Positions 19,863 to 27,420 of a stretch of 64,000 nucleotides of DNA are shown here, piece by piece. The translations under genes and the position numbers were made by a program. Location: positions 2,046,001 to 2,110,000 of the forward strand of contig NZ_JBBOCA010000001.1 in assembly GCF_038002225.1 (NCBI RefSeq), given 5' to 3'. The DNA comes from Paenibacillus sp. FSL R7-0204. Lineage in GTDB: Bacteria; Bacillota; Bacilli; Paenibacillales; Paenibacillaceae. How positions within the stretch are numbered: the stretch's first letter is position 1; the number at the start of each line of letters is the position of its first letter. The notes beneath the pieces are model-generated. The model had not been told where the DNA came from. It did no database searches and worked only from the letters and a program-made list of their open reading frames with translations.

Positions 19863-20420
19863 GTGGACAACAAGGAATTATTCCAGACCTATAGCAAGGA
19901 GGTGTACCGCACCTGCTACTATATGGTGCATGATGCTGCCGATGCTGAGGATCTGTGTCAGGAGGTATTCATCACTCTCTTTCGCAGCGAGTGGCAGGGC
20001 ATTGAATATCTGAAGGCCTGGATTATGAAAATCACTGTCAACACCTGCCTGAACCATCTGAAGCGCAGGAACAGCCTGCAGCAGAAGCTGACGGCCCATC
20101 TCCATATGTTCAGGGAGAATCCGCAGCCGCTGGTAGACAAGCTGGTGGAGCAGAAGGAAACGAAGCTGGAATGGGCGGGATACATGTCCCGGCTCCCGGC
20201 GAAGATCAGGGCGGTGCTGACTCTGCGGTATATGCATGATTTCAGTCTGGAGGAAATCCGCCGGATGCTGGATATTCCGCTGGGGACCGTGAAGTCCAGA
20301 CAGCACAAGGGGCTGCGTATGATGAAGAGGATTCTGGAAGAAGCGGGCGTTCAGCCTATAACGAAGGAGGACGAAGAATATGGACAGAACCGAAGCGCAG
20401 TTAAAGCGTCGCTTAAATGA
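19863..20420 (+). CDS. ECF-type RNA polymerase sigma factor
   Basis: 185-residue sigma-70 family protein with region 2 (about 5-70; DAEDLCQEVFITLF and the WIMKITVNTCLNHL -10 recognition helix) and region 4 (about 125-180; LPAKIRAVLTLRYM, then SLEEIRRMLDIPLGTVKSR). Regions 1 and 3 are absent, as in ECF factors. AAAGGAGGG at 19845-19853 supports the GTG at 19863 rather than upstream in-frame starts. Its stop lies 41 bases inside the next gene, a DUF4179 anti-sigma-type protein, the usual partner. TGAACC (19798-19803) upstream may be the -35 of an autoregulated promoter. Confidence 0.92.
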   Translation: MDNKELFQTYSKEVYRTCYYMVHDAADAEDLCQEVFITLFRSEWQGIEYLKAWIMKITVNTCLNHLKRRNSLQQKLTAHLHMFRENPQPLVDKLVEQKETKLEWAGYMSRLPAKIRAVLTLRYMHDFSLEEIRRMLDIPLGTVKSRQHKGLRMMKRILEEAGVQPITKEDEEYGQNRSAVKASLK

Positions 20421-22041
20421 GGATCAGGAGCTGAATTACCCTGATTTCGAGCAAATGTGGGGCAGAATGGAGCAGGCCCGATATGCATCATCCAAAGGCA
20501 GCAGCCGTGCGGGAGCAGGCAGCCCGATCCGCCACCGTAACTGGCGTAAGATCACTGTCGCAGCCTCCTTCAGCGTAGTACTGATGGCCGTTCCTGTGTA
20601 TGCGGCTGTGCAGTATGACTGGGGTAATCTGCTGAACCATAGAAGCGGTGTACAGGCGGCACTGGAGCAGAACCTGGGTCAGCCCATTGGCCAGACTATC
20701 ACCAAAGATGGAGTAACCCTAACGCTACATACGGCGCTCTCAGATGAGAACCGGACGGTAATTCTGTATAGTCTGGATGTTGGGGGAGACAAGGGCAATG
20801 GAATGTGGAATGTAAATGGAATGTCCCTTAAGGTCGCAAAAGGGAACGGAGACGACAATGAATACAACTACCAGCAGTGGGATGAGAAAAACAAACGGTA
20901 TAACGGTTATTTCGAGACGAACTGGAGCCCGGGACAGGAGACGGTCAAGGTGAGCCTGACCGCAACAGGAATTCAGTCATACTCCCAGCAGGAGGTGGAC
21001 CTGAAGCTGGATACGGACTCGCCGGAACGGCAGAGCTTCCCGGTGAACCGGGATGGACTGGAGTCGTTCAGTGTTCAGCCTTTTAAGGAAGGGAATGAGC
21101 GTCTGATGCTGTCCACGGCAGCGATTTTTAATGATCAGGGAGCCAAGAGCTTGGCATACCCGCAAATCATAGCATACAGAGGTGGAGAGCCTGTCAAGAA
21201 TTCTCAGCCAGGTGCCATGGGCAGGCCGGGGGATAACGGGGAATACACTTCACTTCAGTATTACAATCCTGTAGATGTCCCTCAGGCGGAGACAGCCTAT
21301 AAACTCAGCTACACCAAGCTTGAACGCAATATTGAGGGTCCATGGACGTTCGATTTCGAGCTCAGTAAGCAGAAGATGGCAGGCGCCACGATGAAGACGT
21401 CACTGGATCTGCCGCTGGAAGCGGAAGACGCCAGTAACCGGATTGAGCAAATGGTAGTAACACCTACACAAATCCGTGTGTCCATCCGGACTAAAGCCAA
21501 ATTCGCTGAGCTGCCTTATGTTAATTATACTCTTGAGGTAGGCGGACGGAAGCTGGAAGGCGGATTGTGGTATTCGACATCGGAGGACAAGGATCTGAGA
21601 ACGCTGCGTTTCGAGCGGCCTGTAGATCTTGAGATTACAAAGACAACGCCAATGACGCTTGTAGGTAATTATAAGGTTACCCGGCATGAGGATGACAAGA
21701 AACCACTGAAATTAACCAACATCTCCAGCGAGAAGCAGACGCTAATCAGGCAAACCGGCGGTTATCCGGTGCAGTGGACCTATTATATGCGAGGTGCGGA
21801 TCTCTATGTAGAGATGAAGAGCGATGATCCGCATTTTGGCGGCGTGAATCAGACTCATATCGGCACCGGTAAAGATCGAATCTTGGGTAAAATCTTGACA
21901 GTAGGCTTCCGCGGAGACGGAAACAATCACAGCATCGATGTGTACAAGGACTTCAAAGGCACAGAAGCTTCAATATACATGTTTTTCTATTCTACCAATG
22001 AACCGGACAAAGAGACACGGGTACAGCTGCAAGGACAATAG
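20380..22041 (+). CDS. DUF4179-type membrane anti-sigma factor
   Basis: 553 residues. The cytosolic N-terminus (about 1-55) should bind the sigma factor; a single membrane helix follows (about 57-75, ITVAASFSVVLMAVPVYAAV), then a DUF4179 domain (DWGNLLNHRSGVQAALEQ onward) and further extracytoplasmic beta-rich domains (likely DUF5643) to the C-terminus. The layout suggests that an external signal, perhaps at the envelope, releases the sigma factor. AGGAGG at 20366 precedes the ATG, which overlaps the sigma gene by 41 bases, so translation is probably coupled. The signal is unknown. Confidence 0.85.
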   Translation: MDRTEAQLKRRLNEDQELNYPDFEQMWGRMEQARYASSKGSSRAGAGSPIRHRNWRKITVAASFSVVLMAVPVYAAVQYDWGNLLNHRSGVQAALEQNLGQPIGQTITKDGVTLTLHTALSDENRTVILYSLDVGGDKGNGMWNVNGMSLKVAKGNGDDNEYNYQQWDEKNKRYNGYFETNWSPGQETVKVSLTATGIQSYSQQEVDLKLDTDSPERQSFPVNRDGLESFSVQPFKEGNERLMLSTAAIFNDQGAKSLAYPQIIAYRGGEPVKNSQPGAMGRPGDNGEYTSLQYYNPVDVPQAETAYKLSYTKLERNIEGPWTFDFELSKQKMAGATMKTSLDLPLEAEDASNRIEQMVVTPTQIRVSIRTKAKFAELPYVNYTLEVGGRKLEGGLWYSTSEDKDLRTLRFERPVDLEITKTTPMTLVGNYKVTRHEDDKKPLKLTNISSEKQTLIRQTGGYPVQWTYYMRGADLYVEMKSDDPHFGGVNQTHIGTGKDRILGKILTVGFRGDGNNHSIDVYKDFKGTEASIYMFFYSTNEPDKETRVQLQGQ

Positions 22042-22057
22042 TAACATTATTTTAACG

Positions 22058-22087
22058 GGAAGAACCCTTGTGTTCTTCTCTTTTTTT
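22058..22087 (+). terminator. Terminator of the sigma/anti-sigma operon
   Basis: GAAGAAC (22059-22065) and GTTCTTC (22072-22078) followed by CTTTTTTT. Confidence 0.9.
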
Positions 22088-22153
22088 CGTATACAGTTAG
22101 TAGATACGGCTTGTGTATAGCTGAAGGATCATAAGGCAGAGGAGAGAGGCAAA

Positions 22154-22735
22154 GTGGAACTAAAGCGCTGCGATTGGGTGAACACGGACCCGGTATACAT
22201 AGCTTATCATGATGAAGAGTGGGGTAAGCCGCTGGTTGATGACTTGAAGCTGTTCGAGCTGCTGATGCTGGAGGGGATGCAGGCCGGACTGAGCTGGTAT
22301 ACGGTGCTGAAGAAGCGGGAGGGCTTCCGCGAGGCTTTTGACGGCTTTGATCCGGAGAAGATCGTGCTGTATGGGGAGGACAAAGTCGAAGAGCTGATGC
22401 AAAATGCGGGGATTGTCCGCAACCGTCTGAAGATTAAGGGAGTGATTACCAATGCACAGGTGTACCAGCAGATCTGCCGCGAGGAAGAGGGAGGCTTCGC
22501 CGGTTATTTGTGGAGCTTCGTCGGCGGAAAGACGGTGGTGAACCACTGGAAGAACAGAGCCGAGGTTCCTGCGACCACTCCACAGTCTGATCAGATGAGC
22601 AAGGCGCTGAAGCGCAAGGGGATGAAGTTTGTCGGCTCGACGATCTGTTACGCTTTTATGCAGGCTTCCGGGATGGTGGATGACCATGCGCTGGATTGTT
22701 TTTGCCGCAGCACCCCGGCTGCTATAGAGAGTTGA
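22154..22735 (+). CDS. tag: DNA-3-methyladenine glycosylase I
   Basis: Base-excision enzyme that removes 3-methyladenine from alkylated DNA. 193 residues, starting at a GTG with GGAGAGAGG upstream. The TagI zinc ligands are present: Cys6 (KRCDW), His19 (YHDEEWG), and the C-terminal His and Cys in DDHALDCFC. The catalytic-pocket Glu lies in LMLEGMQAGLSW. It is alone between a terminator and the prmA-associated repeats; its presence between dnaJ and prmA is not part of the Bacillus order. Confidence 0.95.
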   Translation: MELKRCDWVNTDPVYIAYHDEEWGKPLVDDLKLFELLMLEGMQAGLSWYTVLKKREGFREAFDGFDPEKIVLYGEDKVEELMQNAGIVRNRLKIKGVITNAQVYQQICREEEGGFAGYLWSFVGGKTVVNHWKNRAEVPATTPQSDQMSKALKRKGMKFVGSTICYAFMQASGMVDDHALDCFCRSTPAAIES

Positions 22736-22800
22736 ACGCAGTTTGGCGCTGAACGGGTAAGAAATGCTATACTAGCTAAGATAAGCTTCGAGGGACATTA

Positions 22801-22942
22801 TGCTCCCAAAACTGAGTCTATGCTTCCGAAGTAAGTTTGTTCGAAGCAGAATCGAGAGAAGTAACGCTCACAAACTAAGTGTATGCTTTCGAAGCGAGTT
22901 TTGCGCGAAGCAAAGTCGGGTGCAGTAATGCTCGCAAAACTT
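22801..22942 (+). repeat. 64-bp tandem repeat (two full units and a partial third) upstream of prmA
   Basis: Units at 22801-22864 and 22865-22928 are each 64 bp, and a third begins at 22929 and ends at the prmA Shine-Dalgarno. Shared landmarks are TGCTCNCAAAACT at the start, TATGCTTTCGAAG in the middle, a CGAAGC complement 10-12 bases later that can fold back, and GCAGTAA at the end. The repeat therefore lies in the prmA leader. A weak TATACT box (22768-22773) lies before it. Confidence 0.8.
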
Positions 22943-22960
22943 TTAGGAGGATTCATTACC

Positions 22961-24019
22961 ATGCTATGGCACGAATTGACGGTACATACAACGGAGGAAG
23001 CACAGGAGATGATCTCCAATCTGCTGGTTGAAGCCGGAGCGGGCGGAGTCTCTATTGAAGAATCCGGGACGCTGAATAAAACCCGGGATACACGTTATGG
23101 TGAATTATATGATGAACCGCTCAATGACATCCCCGAAGGGGAAGCGGTCATTAAAGGATATTATGCGGAATCGGTGGATATGGACGCGGTTGTGTCCGAG
23201 GTGGCGCCAAGGGTGGAAGAGCTGAGAGAATTCGGCATCGACCCCGGGCTGGCACAGATCTCCTGGAAGACGGTGGATGAGGATGATTGGGCTCATGCCT
23301 GGAAGCAGTACTTCAAGCCGCTGCGCGTCTCCCGGCGGCTGACTATTAAGCCGACTTGGGAAGAATATACCCCGGCCACTGCCGATGAGAAAATCATTGA
23401 GATTGACCCCGGTATGGCCTTCGGAACCGGGACGCATCCAACAACGGCGCTGTGCCTTCGTGCCCTTGAGAAGCATATTGTCAGCGGCGACGAAGTCATC
23501 GATGTAGGTACGGGCTCCGGCATCCTTGCTGTCGGAGCGATGCTGCTCGGTGCAGCCTCCGTCCTGGCGCTGGATCTGGACCCGGTCGCCGTGGAGAGTG
23601 CCCGCGAGAATGTGGCGCTGAACCGGCTGGAGTCCGCAATCACCGTGAAGGAGAGCGATCTGCTCTCGCTGCTGGGTGGTGAGGGGGCGGCGGATACCGC
23701 AGCCGGAGAGATGTGGCCTTCAGCCCGGCCAAGCAGTAGGGCTGACCAAGAGGCCGTTCCTGTTGTAGCGCCGGCGGCAGACGGGCTGGGAGTGACTCTT
23801 CCGGTCCGGGTGGTTGTGGCAAATATTCTGGCCGAGATTATTGTGCTGTTCACGGACGATGTCTACCGTGCGCTTCAGCCGGAGGGGATCTATATTACCT
23901 CGGGGATTTATAAGGATAAGGAAGGGCTGGTCGCGGAAGCGCTGAAGTCTTCCGGTTTCGAGATTTTAGAAGTAACCCGCGAAGAAGATTGGGTGGCGTT
24001 CACAGCCGGAAAGAGGTAG
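22961..24019 (+). CDS. prmA: Ribosomal protein L11 methyltransferase PrmA
   Basis: Class I SAM-dependent enzyme that trimethylates lysines and the N-terminus of ribosomal protein L11. 352 residues. The N-terminal L11-binding domain starts MLWHELTVHTTEEAQEMI; the SAM loop is EVIDVGTGSGILAVGA and the acidic strand end VLALDLDP. About 40 extra residues (about 238-280, Ala/Pro/Ser-rich) interrupt the methyltransferase fold just before VVVANILAEII, making it longer than the usual 310-315. AGGAGG at 22945-22950 selects ATG 22961; an earlier in-frame start at 22883 would translate the tandem repeat and is rejected. Confidence 0.95.
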   Translation: MLWHELTVHTTEEAQEMISNLLVEAGAGGVSIEESGTLNKTRDTRYGELYDEPLNDIPEGEAVIKGYYAESVDMDAVVSEVAPRVEELREFGIDPGLAQISWKTVDEDDWAHAWKQYFKPLRVSRRLTIKPTWEEYTPATADEKIIEIDPGMAFGTGTHPTTALCLRALEKHIVSGDEVIDVGTGSGILAVGAMLLGAASVLALDLDPVAVESARENVALNRLESAITVKESDLLSLLGGEGAADTAAGEMWPSARPSSRADQEAVPVVAPAADGLGVTLPVRVVVANILAEIIVLFTDDVYRALQPEGIYITSGIYKDKEGLVAEALKSSGFEILEVTREEDWVAFTAGKR

Positions 24020-24021
24020 AC

Positions 24022-24705
24022 ATGGGTTCCCTGGATCAAATTTTAGTATATCCTTTGCAGCAGCTTCCGTTTTTTCTGATTACGATTGTTATTGCGTTTA
24101 CGGTGCATGAATTCGCCCACGCTTATTTTGCCAATAAATTCGGGGACCCTACAGCGCGCCTGCTGGGCCGTATGACCTTGAATCCGGCGGTGCATTTTGA
24201 TCTCTTCGGTATCATTCTGCTGCTGATTGCGGGTTTTGGCTGGGCGCGTCCGGTTCCCGTGAACCGGGATAACTTCCGCCGTCCCCGCCTGATGGGTGTC
24301 ATCGTCTCGGCCGCCGGGCCAATCAGCAATCTGCTGCTGGGTATTCTGGGCGCGCTGATCTATGCGATTCTTGTGGGAACGGGCACGATGGATTCAATCA
24401 AGAATGAGCAGGTGCTACGGGCGCTGATCTGGTTCTTCGGGATGTTCATTCACTTCAACTTCTTCCTCTTCGTGTTCAACCTGATTCCGCTGCCGCCGCT
24501 GGACGGTTACCGGATCGTAGAGGATATCGCACCGCGTCCGATCCGGGGAAGGCTTCAGCAGTATGAGCAGTATACGGTTTTCCTTTTCCTGCTGATCATC
24601 TTCATTCCGGGTCTGCGTGCCTATACGATAGAACCGCTTAGCTACTGGGCGACTCGTACGGGCAACGATTTCTTCCAGCTGTTCCTAAAGATGTTCGGGG
24701 TCTGA
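24022..24705 (+). CDS. Site-2 protease family (M50) integral membrane metallopeptidase
   Basis: 227-residue polytopic protein. The zinc motif HEFAH is in the first membrane segment (AFTVHEFAHAYFANKFGD), and the second zinc site NLIPLPPLDG is in a later helix. About five hydrophobic segments are visible. It belongs to the short, PDZ-less branch whose substrates are mostly unknown (YwhC-like). Only two bases separate it from the prmA stop and AAGAGGT is the Shine-Dalgarno, so it is translated with prmA. B. subtilis does not have this gene between prmA and rsmE. Confidence 0.9.
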   Translation: MGSLDQILVYPLQQLPFFLITIVIAFTVHEFAHAYFANKFGDPTARLLGRMTLNPAVHFDLFGIILLLIAGFGWARPVPVNRDNFRRPRLMGVIVSAAGPISNLLLGILGALIYAILVGTGTMDSIKNEQVLRALIWFFGMFIHFNFFLFVFNLIPLPPLDGYRIVEDIAPRPIRGRLQQYEQYTVFLFLLIIFIPGLRAYTIEPLSYWATRTGNDFFQLFLKMFGV

Positions 24706-24792
24706 GTACGGCATTACGGACAGGGACTGTTCAGTGCATGGCAAACGTTGTAGAATATAATGTGATTATTAAGTAGATGAATGATACGTGTG

Positions 24793-24836
24793 AAGCGGCG
24801 GCCGGGACCTGATTTGGCGGGGACTACGCCGCTTTT
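24793..24836 (+). terminator. Terminator-like hairpin before rsmE
   Basis: AAGCGGCG (24793-24800) pairs with CGCCGCTT (24827-24834), followed by TTTT overlap. It may separate prmA-M50 from rsmE-mtaB. Confidence 0.6.
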
Positions 24837-24868
24837 ACGCTGAATAACGGACAGAATGAGGTTGAGAG

Positions 24869-25633
24869 ATGCAGCGTTATTTCGTAACTCCGGCACAGTT
24901 CGGACAAGACAAGGTTACCATTGACGGTGAAGACGCCCGCCATATCGCCAAGGTCATGCGCGGCAAGGCCGGGGACAAGCTGATCGTCAGCGACGGTGTG
25001 TCCCGCGAGGCACTGGCCGAGATTGCTGATATAGAGATCGGCCTGGTCACCGTGAGCATACTGGAGCCTCTGGCCATGACTCATGAGCCGCGCATCCAGA
25101 TTACTGTCGCCCAGAGTCTGCCCAAAGGGGACAAGCTGGAGACAGTCATTCAGAAATGCACGGAGATCGGAGCTGTAGCCTTCACGCCGTTCCTCTCAGA
25201 GCGGACGATTGTGCAGTACGATGAACGCAAGGAGAGTAAGCGGGTAGAGCGTTGGCGCAAAATTTGCAAGGAGGCTGCTGAACAAGCGCACCGGAATATT
25301 GTTCCACAGGTGCATTCACCGCTTAGCTGGAAGCAGCTGCTTCAGAGCTTCAGCGGCTATGACGCCGTCTATTTCTGCTATGAGAAGGAAGAGGGCCTCC
25401 AGCTCCGCAGCGCAGCCGCGCCATGGCTGGCATCGCTTCCGCAGGAGGCTGCGGGCAAAGTGATGATCGTTGTAGGGCCGGAGGGCGGCTTCAGTACGGA
25501 AGAATGCCGGCTGGCCGAGGAGGCTGGAGCAGTCTCTGTCGGGCTGGGGCCGCGTATTCTGCGCTGTGAAACCGCAGGTATGGTTGCCGCCGCCTGCATT
25601 TTATATGAATCCGGAGAAATGGGAGGAGCTTAA
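24869..25633 (+). CDS. rsmE: 16S rRNA m3U1498 methyltransferase RsmE
   Basis: SPOUT-class enzyme that methylates N3 of U1498 in 16S rRNA. 254 residues with the N-terminal PUA-like domain (QRYFVTPAQFGQDKVTIDGE) and the trefoil-knot SAM site formed by VGPEGGFSTEE and LGPRILRCETA near the C-terminus. Length and motifs are typical. It is three bases upstream of mtaB, as in the Bacillus yqeU-yqeV pair. Confidence 0.95.
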   Translation: MQRYFVTPAQFGQDKVTIDGEDARHIAKVMRGKAGDKLIVSDGVSREALAEIADIEIGLVTVSILEPLAMTHEPRIQITVAQSLPKGDKLETVIQKCTEIGAVAFTPFLSERTIVQYDERKESKRVERWRKICKEAAEQAHRNIVPQVHSPLSWKQLLQSFSGYDAVYFCYEKEEGLQLRSAAAPWLASLPQEAAGKVMIVVGPEGGFSTEECRLAEEAGAVSVGLGPRILRCETAGMVAAACILYESGEMGGA

Positions 25634-25636
25634 AAC

Positions 25637-26971
25637 ATGCCATCTGTAGCTTTTTATACACTGGGCTGCAAAGTCAATTTCTATGATACCGAGGCCATCT
25701 GGCAGCTCTTTAAGAATGATGGATATGAGCAGGTAGATTTCGAGGGTTCCGCCGATGTCTATCTGATTAACACCTGTACGGTGACCAATACAGGCGACAA
25801 AAAAAGCCGCCAGATGATCCGCCGGGCGGTCCGCCGCAATCCCGAGGCGATCGTAGCTGTTACCGGCTGCTACGCGCAGACCTCACCTGGAGAGATTCTC
25901 GATATTCCCGGAGTCGATCTGGTGATCGGCAACCAGGACCGTGAACAGATCATGACGCATGTGAAGAATATTCAGGAGTCGCGCCAGCCGGTGAATGCGG
26001 TCCGCAACATTATGAAGACTCGTGAGTTCGAGGAGATGGATGTGCCCGGGTTCGCTGACCGGACGCGGGCGTTCATGAAGATTCAGGACGGCTGCAACAA
26101 CTTCTGTACCTTCTGCATCATTCCGTGGTCGCGTGGTCTCTCGCGCAGCCGTGATCCGAAATCGATTGTCGCCCAGGCGCATCAGCTGGTGGAGGCCGGG
26201 TACAAGGAATTCGTGCTGACCGGCATCCATACCGGCGGGTACGGGGATGATCTGGACAACTACCGTCTCTCCGACCTGCTCTGGGAGCTGGATAAGGTGG
26301 ACGGGCTGGAACGTGTTCGCATCAGCTCTATTGAAGCGAGCCAGATTGACGAGAAGCTGCTGGAGGTGCTGAACCGCAGCACCAAGATGTGCCGCCATCT
26401 GCATATTCCGCTCCAGGCGGGCCATAACGAGGTACTGAAGGCGATGCGCCGGAAGTATACCACGGAAGAGTATTTTGCTAAAATGCAGCTGATCCGAGAG
26501 GCCATGCCTGATGTGGGGATCACAACCGATGTGATCGTCGGCTTCCCGGGTGAGACGGATGAGATGTTCCGGGCAGGCTACGACTTCATGAAGGCGGTCA
26601 ACTATTCGGAGATGCATGTCTTCCCGTATTCCAAACGGACCGGAACCCCGGCTGCGCGGATGCTGAATCAGGTGGATGAGGAGATCAAGAATGCGCGTGT
26701 TCAGGAGCTGATAGACCTCTCAGAAGAGATGCAGCTGGCCTATGCCCGGCGGTTCGTCGGCAAGACGCTGTCCGTCATTCCAGAACGGGCCGCCAAAGGC
26801 TCGGCAGGACGCAGCATACAGCACGGCTTCAGCGACAACTATCTCCAGGTACTGTTTGGCGGCGACGATTCGCTGCAGGGCGAGTTGTGCCAGGTGAAGG
26901 TAACTGAAGCCGGCGTGAATGAATGCCGCGGCGAGCTTGTTAGTGTTAGCCGGGCAGTGCCGACCCCTTGA
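25637..26971 (+). CDS. mtaB: tRNA t6A37 methylthiotransferase MtaB
   Basis: Radical SAM methylthiotransferase that converts t6A to ms2t6A at tRNA position 37 (ANN-decoding tRNAs). 444 residues: UPF0004 domain with three Cys (LGCKVN, NTCTV, TGCYAQ) for the second cluster, radical SAM domain with CNNFCTFC (CX3CX2C), and a C-terminal TRAM domain. GGAGGAGC precedes the ATG. Cotranscribed with rsmE and ended by a strong terminator. Confidence 0.96.
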   Translation: MPSVAFYTLGCKVNFYDTEAIWQLFKNDGYEQVDFEGSADVYLINTCTVTNTGDKKSRQMIRRAVRRNPEAIVAVTGCYAQTSPGEILDIPGVDLVIGNQDREQIMTHVKNIQESRQPVNAVRNIMKTREFEEMDVPGFADRTRAFMKIQDGCNNFCTFCIIPWSRGLSRSRDPKSIVAQAHQLVEAGYKEFVLTGIHTGGYGDDLDNYRLSDLLWELDKVDGLERVRISSIEASQIDEKLLEVLNRSTKMCRHLHIPLQAGHNEVLKAMRRKYTTEEYFAKMQLIREAMPDVGITTDVIVGFPGETDEMFRAGYDFMKAVNYSEMHVFPYSKRTGTPAARMLNQVDEEIKNARVQELIDLSEEMQLAYARRFVGKTLSVIPERAAKGSAGRSIQHGFSDNYLQVLFGGDDSLQGELCQVKVTEAGVNECRGELVSVSRAVPTP

Positions 26972-26987
26972 CCGGACAGACTGTTAC

Positions 26988-27030
26988 AGGATGTCTTCTG
27001 TGCCTTCGGCGGCAGGAGGACATCCTTTTT
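26988..27030 (+). terminator. Terminator of rsmE-mtaB
   Basis: GGATGTC (26988-26994) pairs with GACATCC (27018-27024), with inner TTCTG/CAGGA pairing around a TTCG loop, followed by TTTTTT. Confidence 0.95.
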
Positions 27031-27120
27031 TCGTTAGCCCGTAATTATCTATTTAAATTGGACTTGAAAAAATACAGAAATCAACAAAAAAGCAAAAGAA
27101 GTGGAGGGGGAATTTGAAAC

Positions 27121-27275
27121 TGTAGGAGCGATAGCGTCCGCCTTTTTATTTTGATTTCTACCGCGAGAAGCGGTTCTAATCAAGAAATCTAAATACAATA
27201 GCGGCCGGAGGGCCAAATGTTCACCGCAACGATGACCATGCTTCAATTGCTAATCTTAAGTGCTTTTTATATACA
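27121..27275 (+). repeat. Dispersed intergenic element with hairpin and 60-bp conserved block, copy 1
   Basis: Two parts. The first is a hairpin: 27147-27159 pairs with 27183-27195 (12 of 13) around an inner ACCGC-GAGAA-GCGGT stem. The second, 27208-27272, contains CCAAATGTTCACC, CCATGCTT and AATCTTAAGTGCTTTTTATA and is repeated at 50885-50948, just before sbcD. In the 390-base gap between mtaB and the Big2 gene I see no coding sequence. Confidence 0.7.
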
Positions 27276-27420
27276 ATTCATATAGTTACAAAGACCTGAA
27301 TTTGCCCGGGATTCGTGAAATACGGAAAATGGGGTAAAGACTTGGGCCGGATTTGTCGATATAGTGGAAGAGAGTGGGAAAAAAGTCCACCGATAATCAG
27401 ACCGTCTAAGGAGAGAACAG

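Noticed and set aside
22883..22960. N-terminal extension of PrmA from an upstream ATG
   Set aside because: It would translate the 64-bp tandem repeat; the ATG at 22961 has the AGGAGG and matches the family N-terminus.
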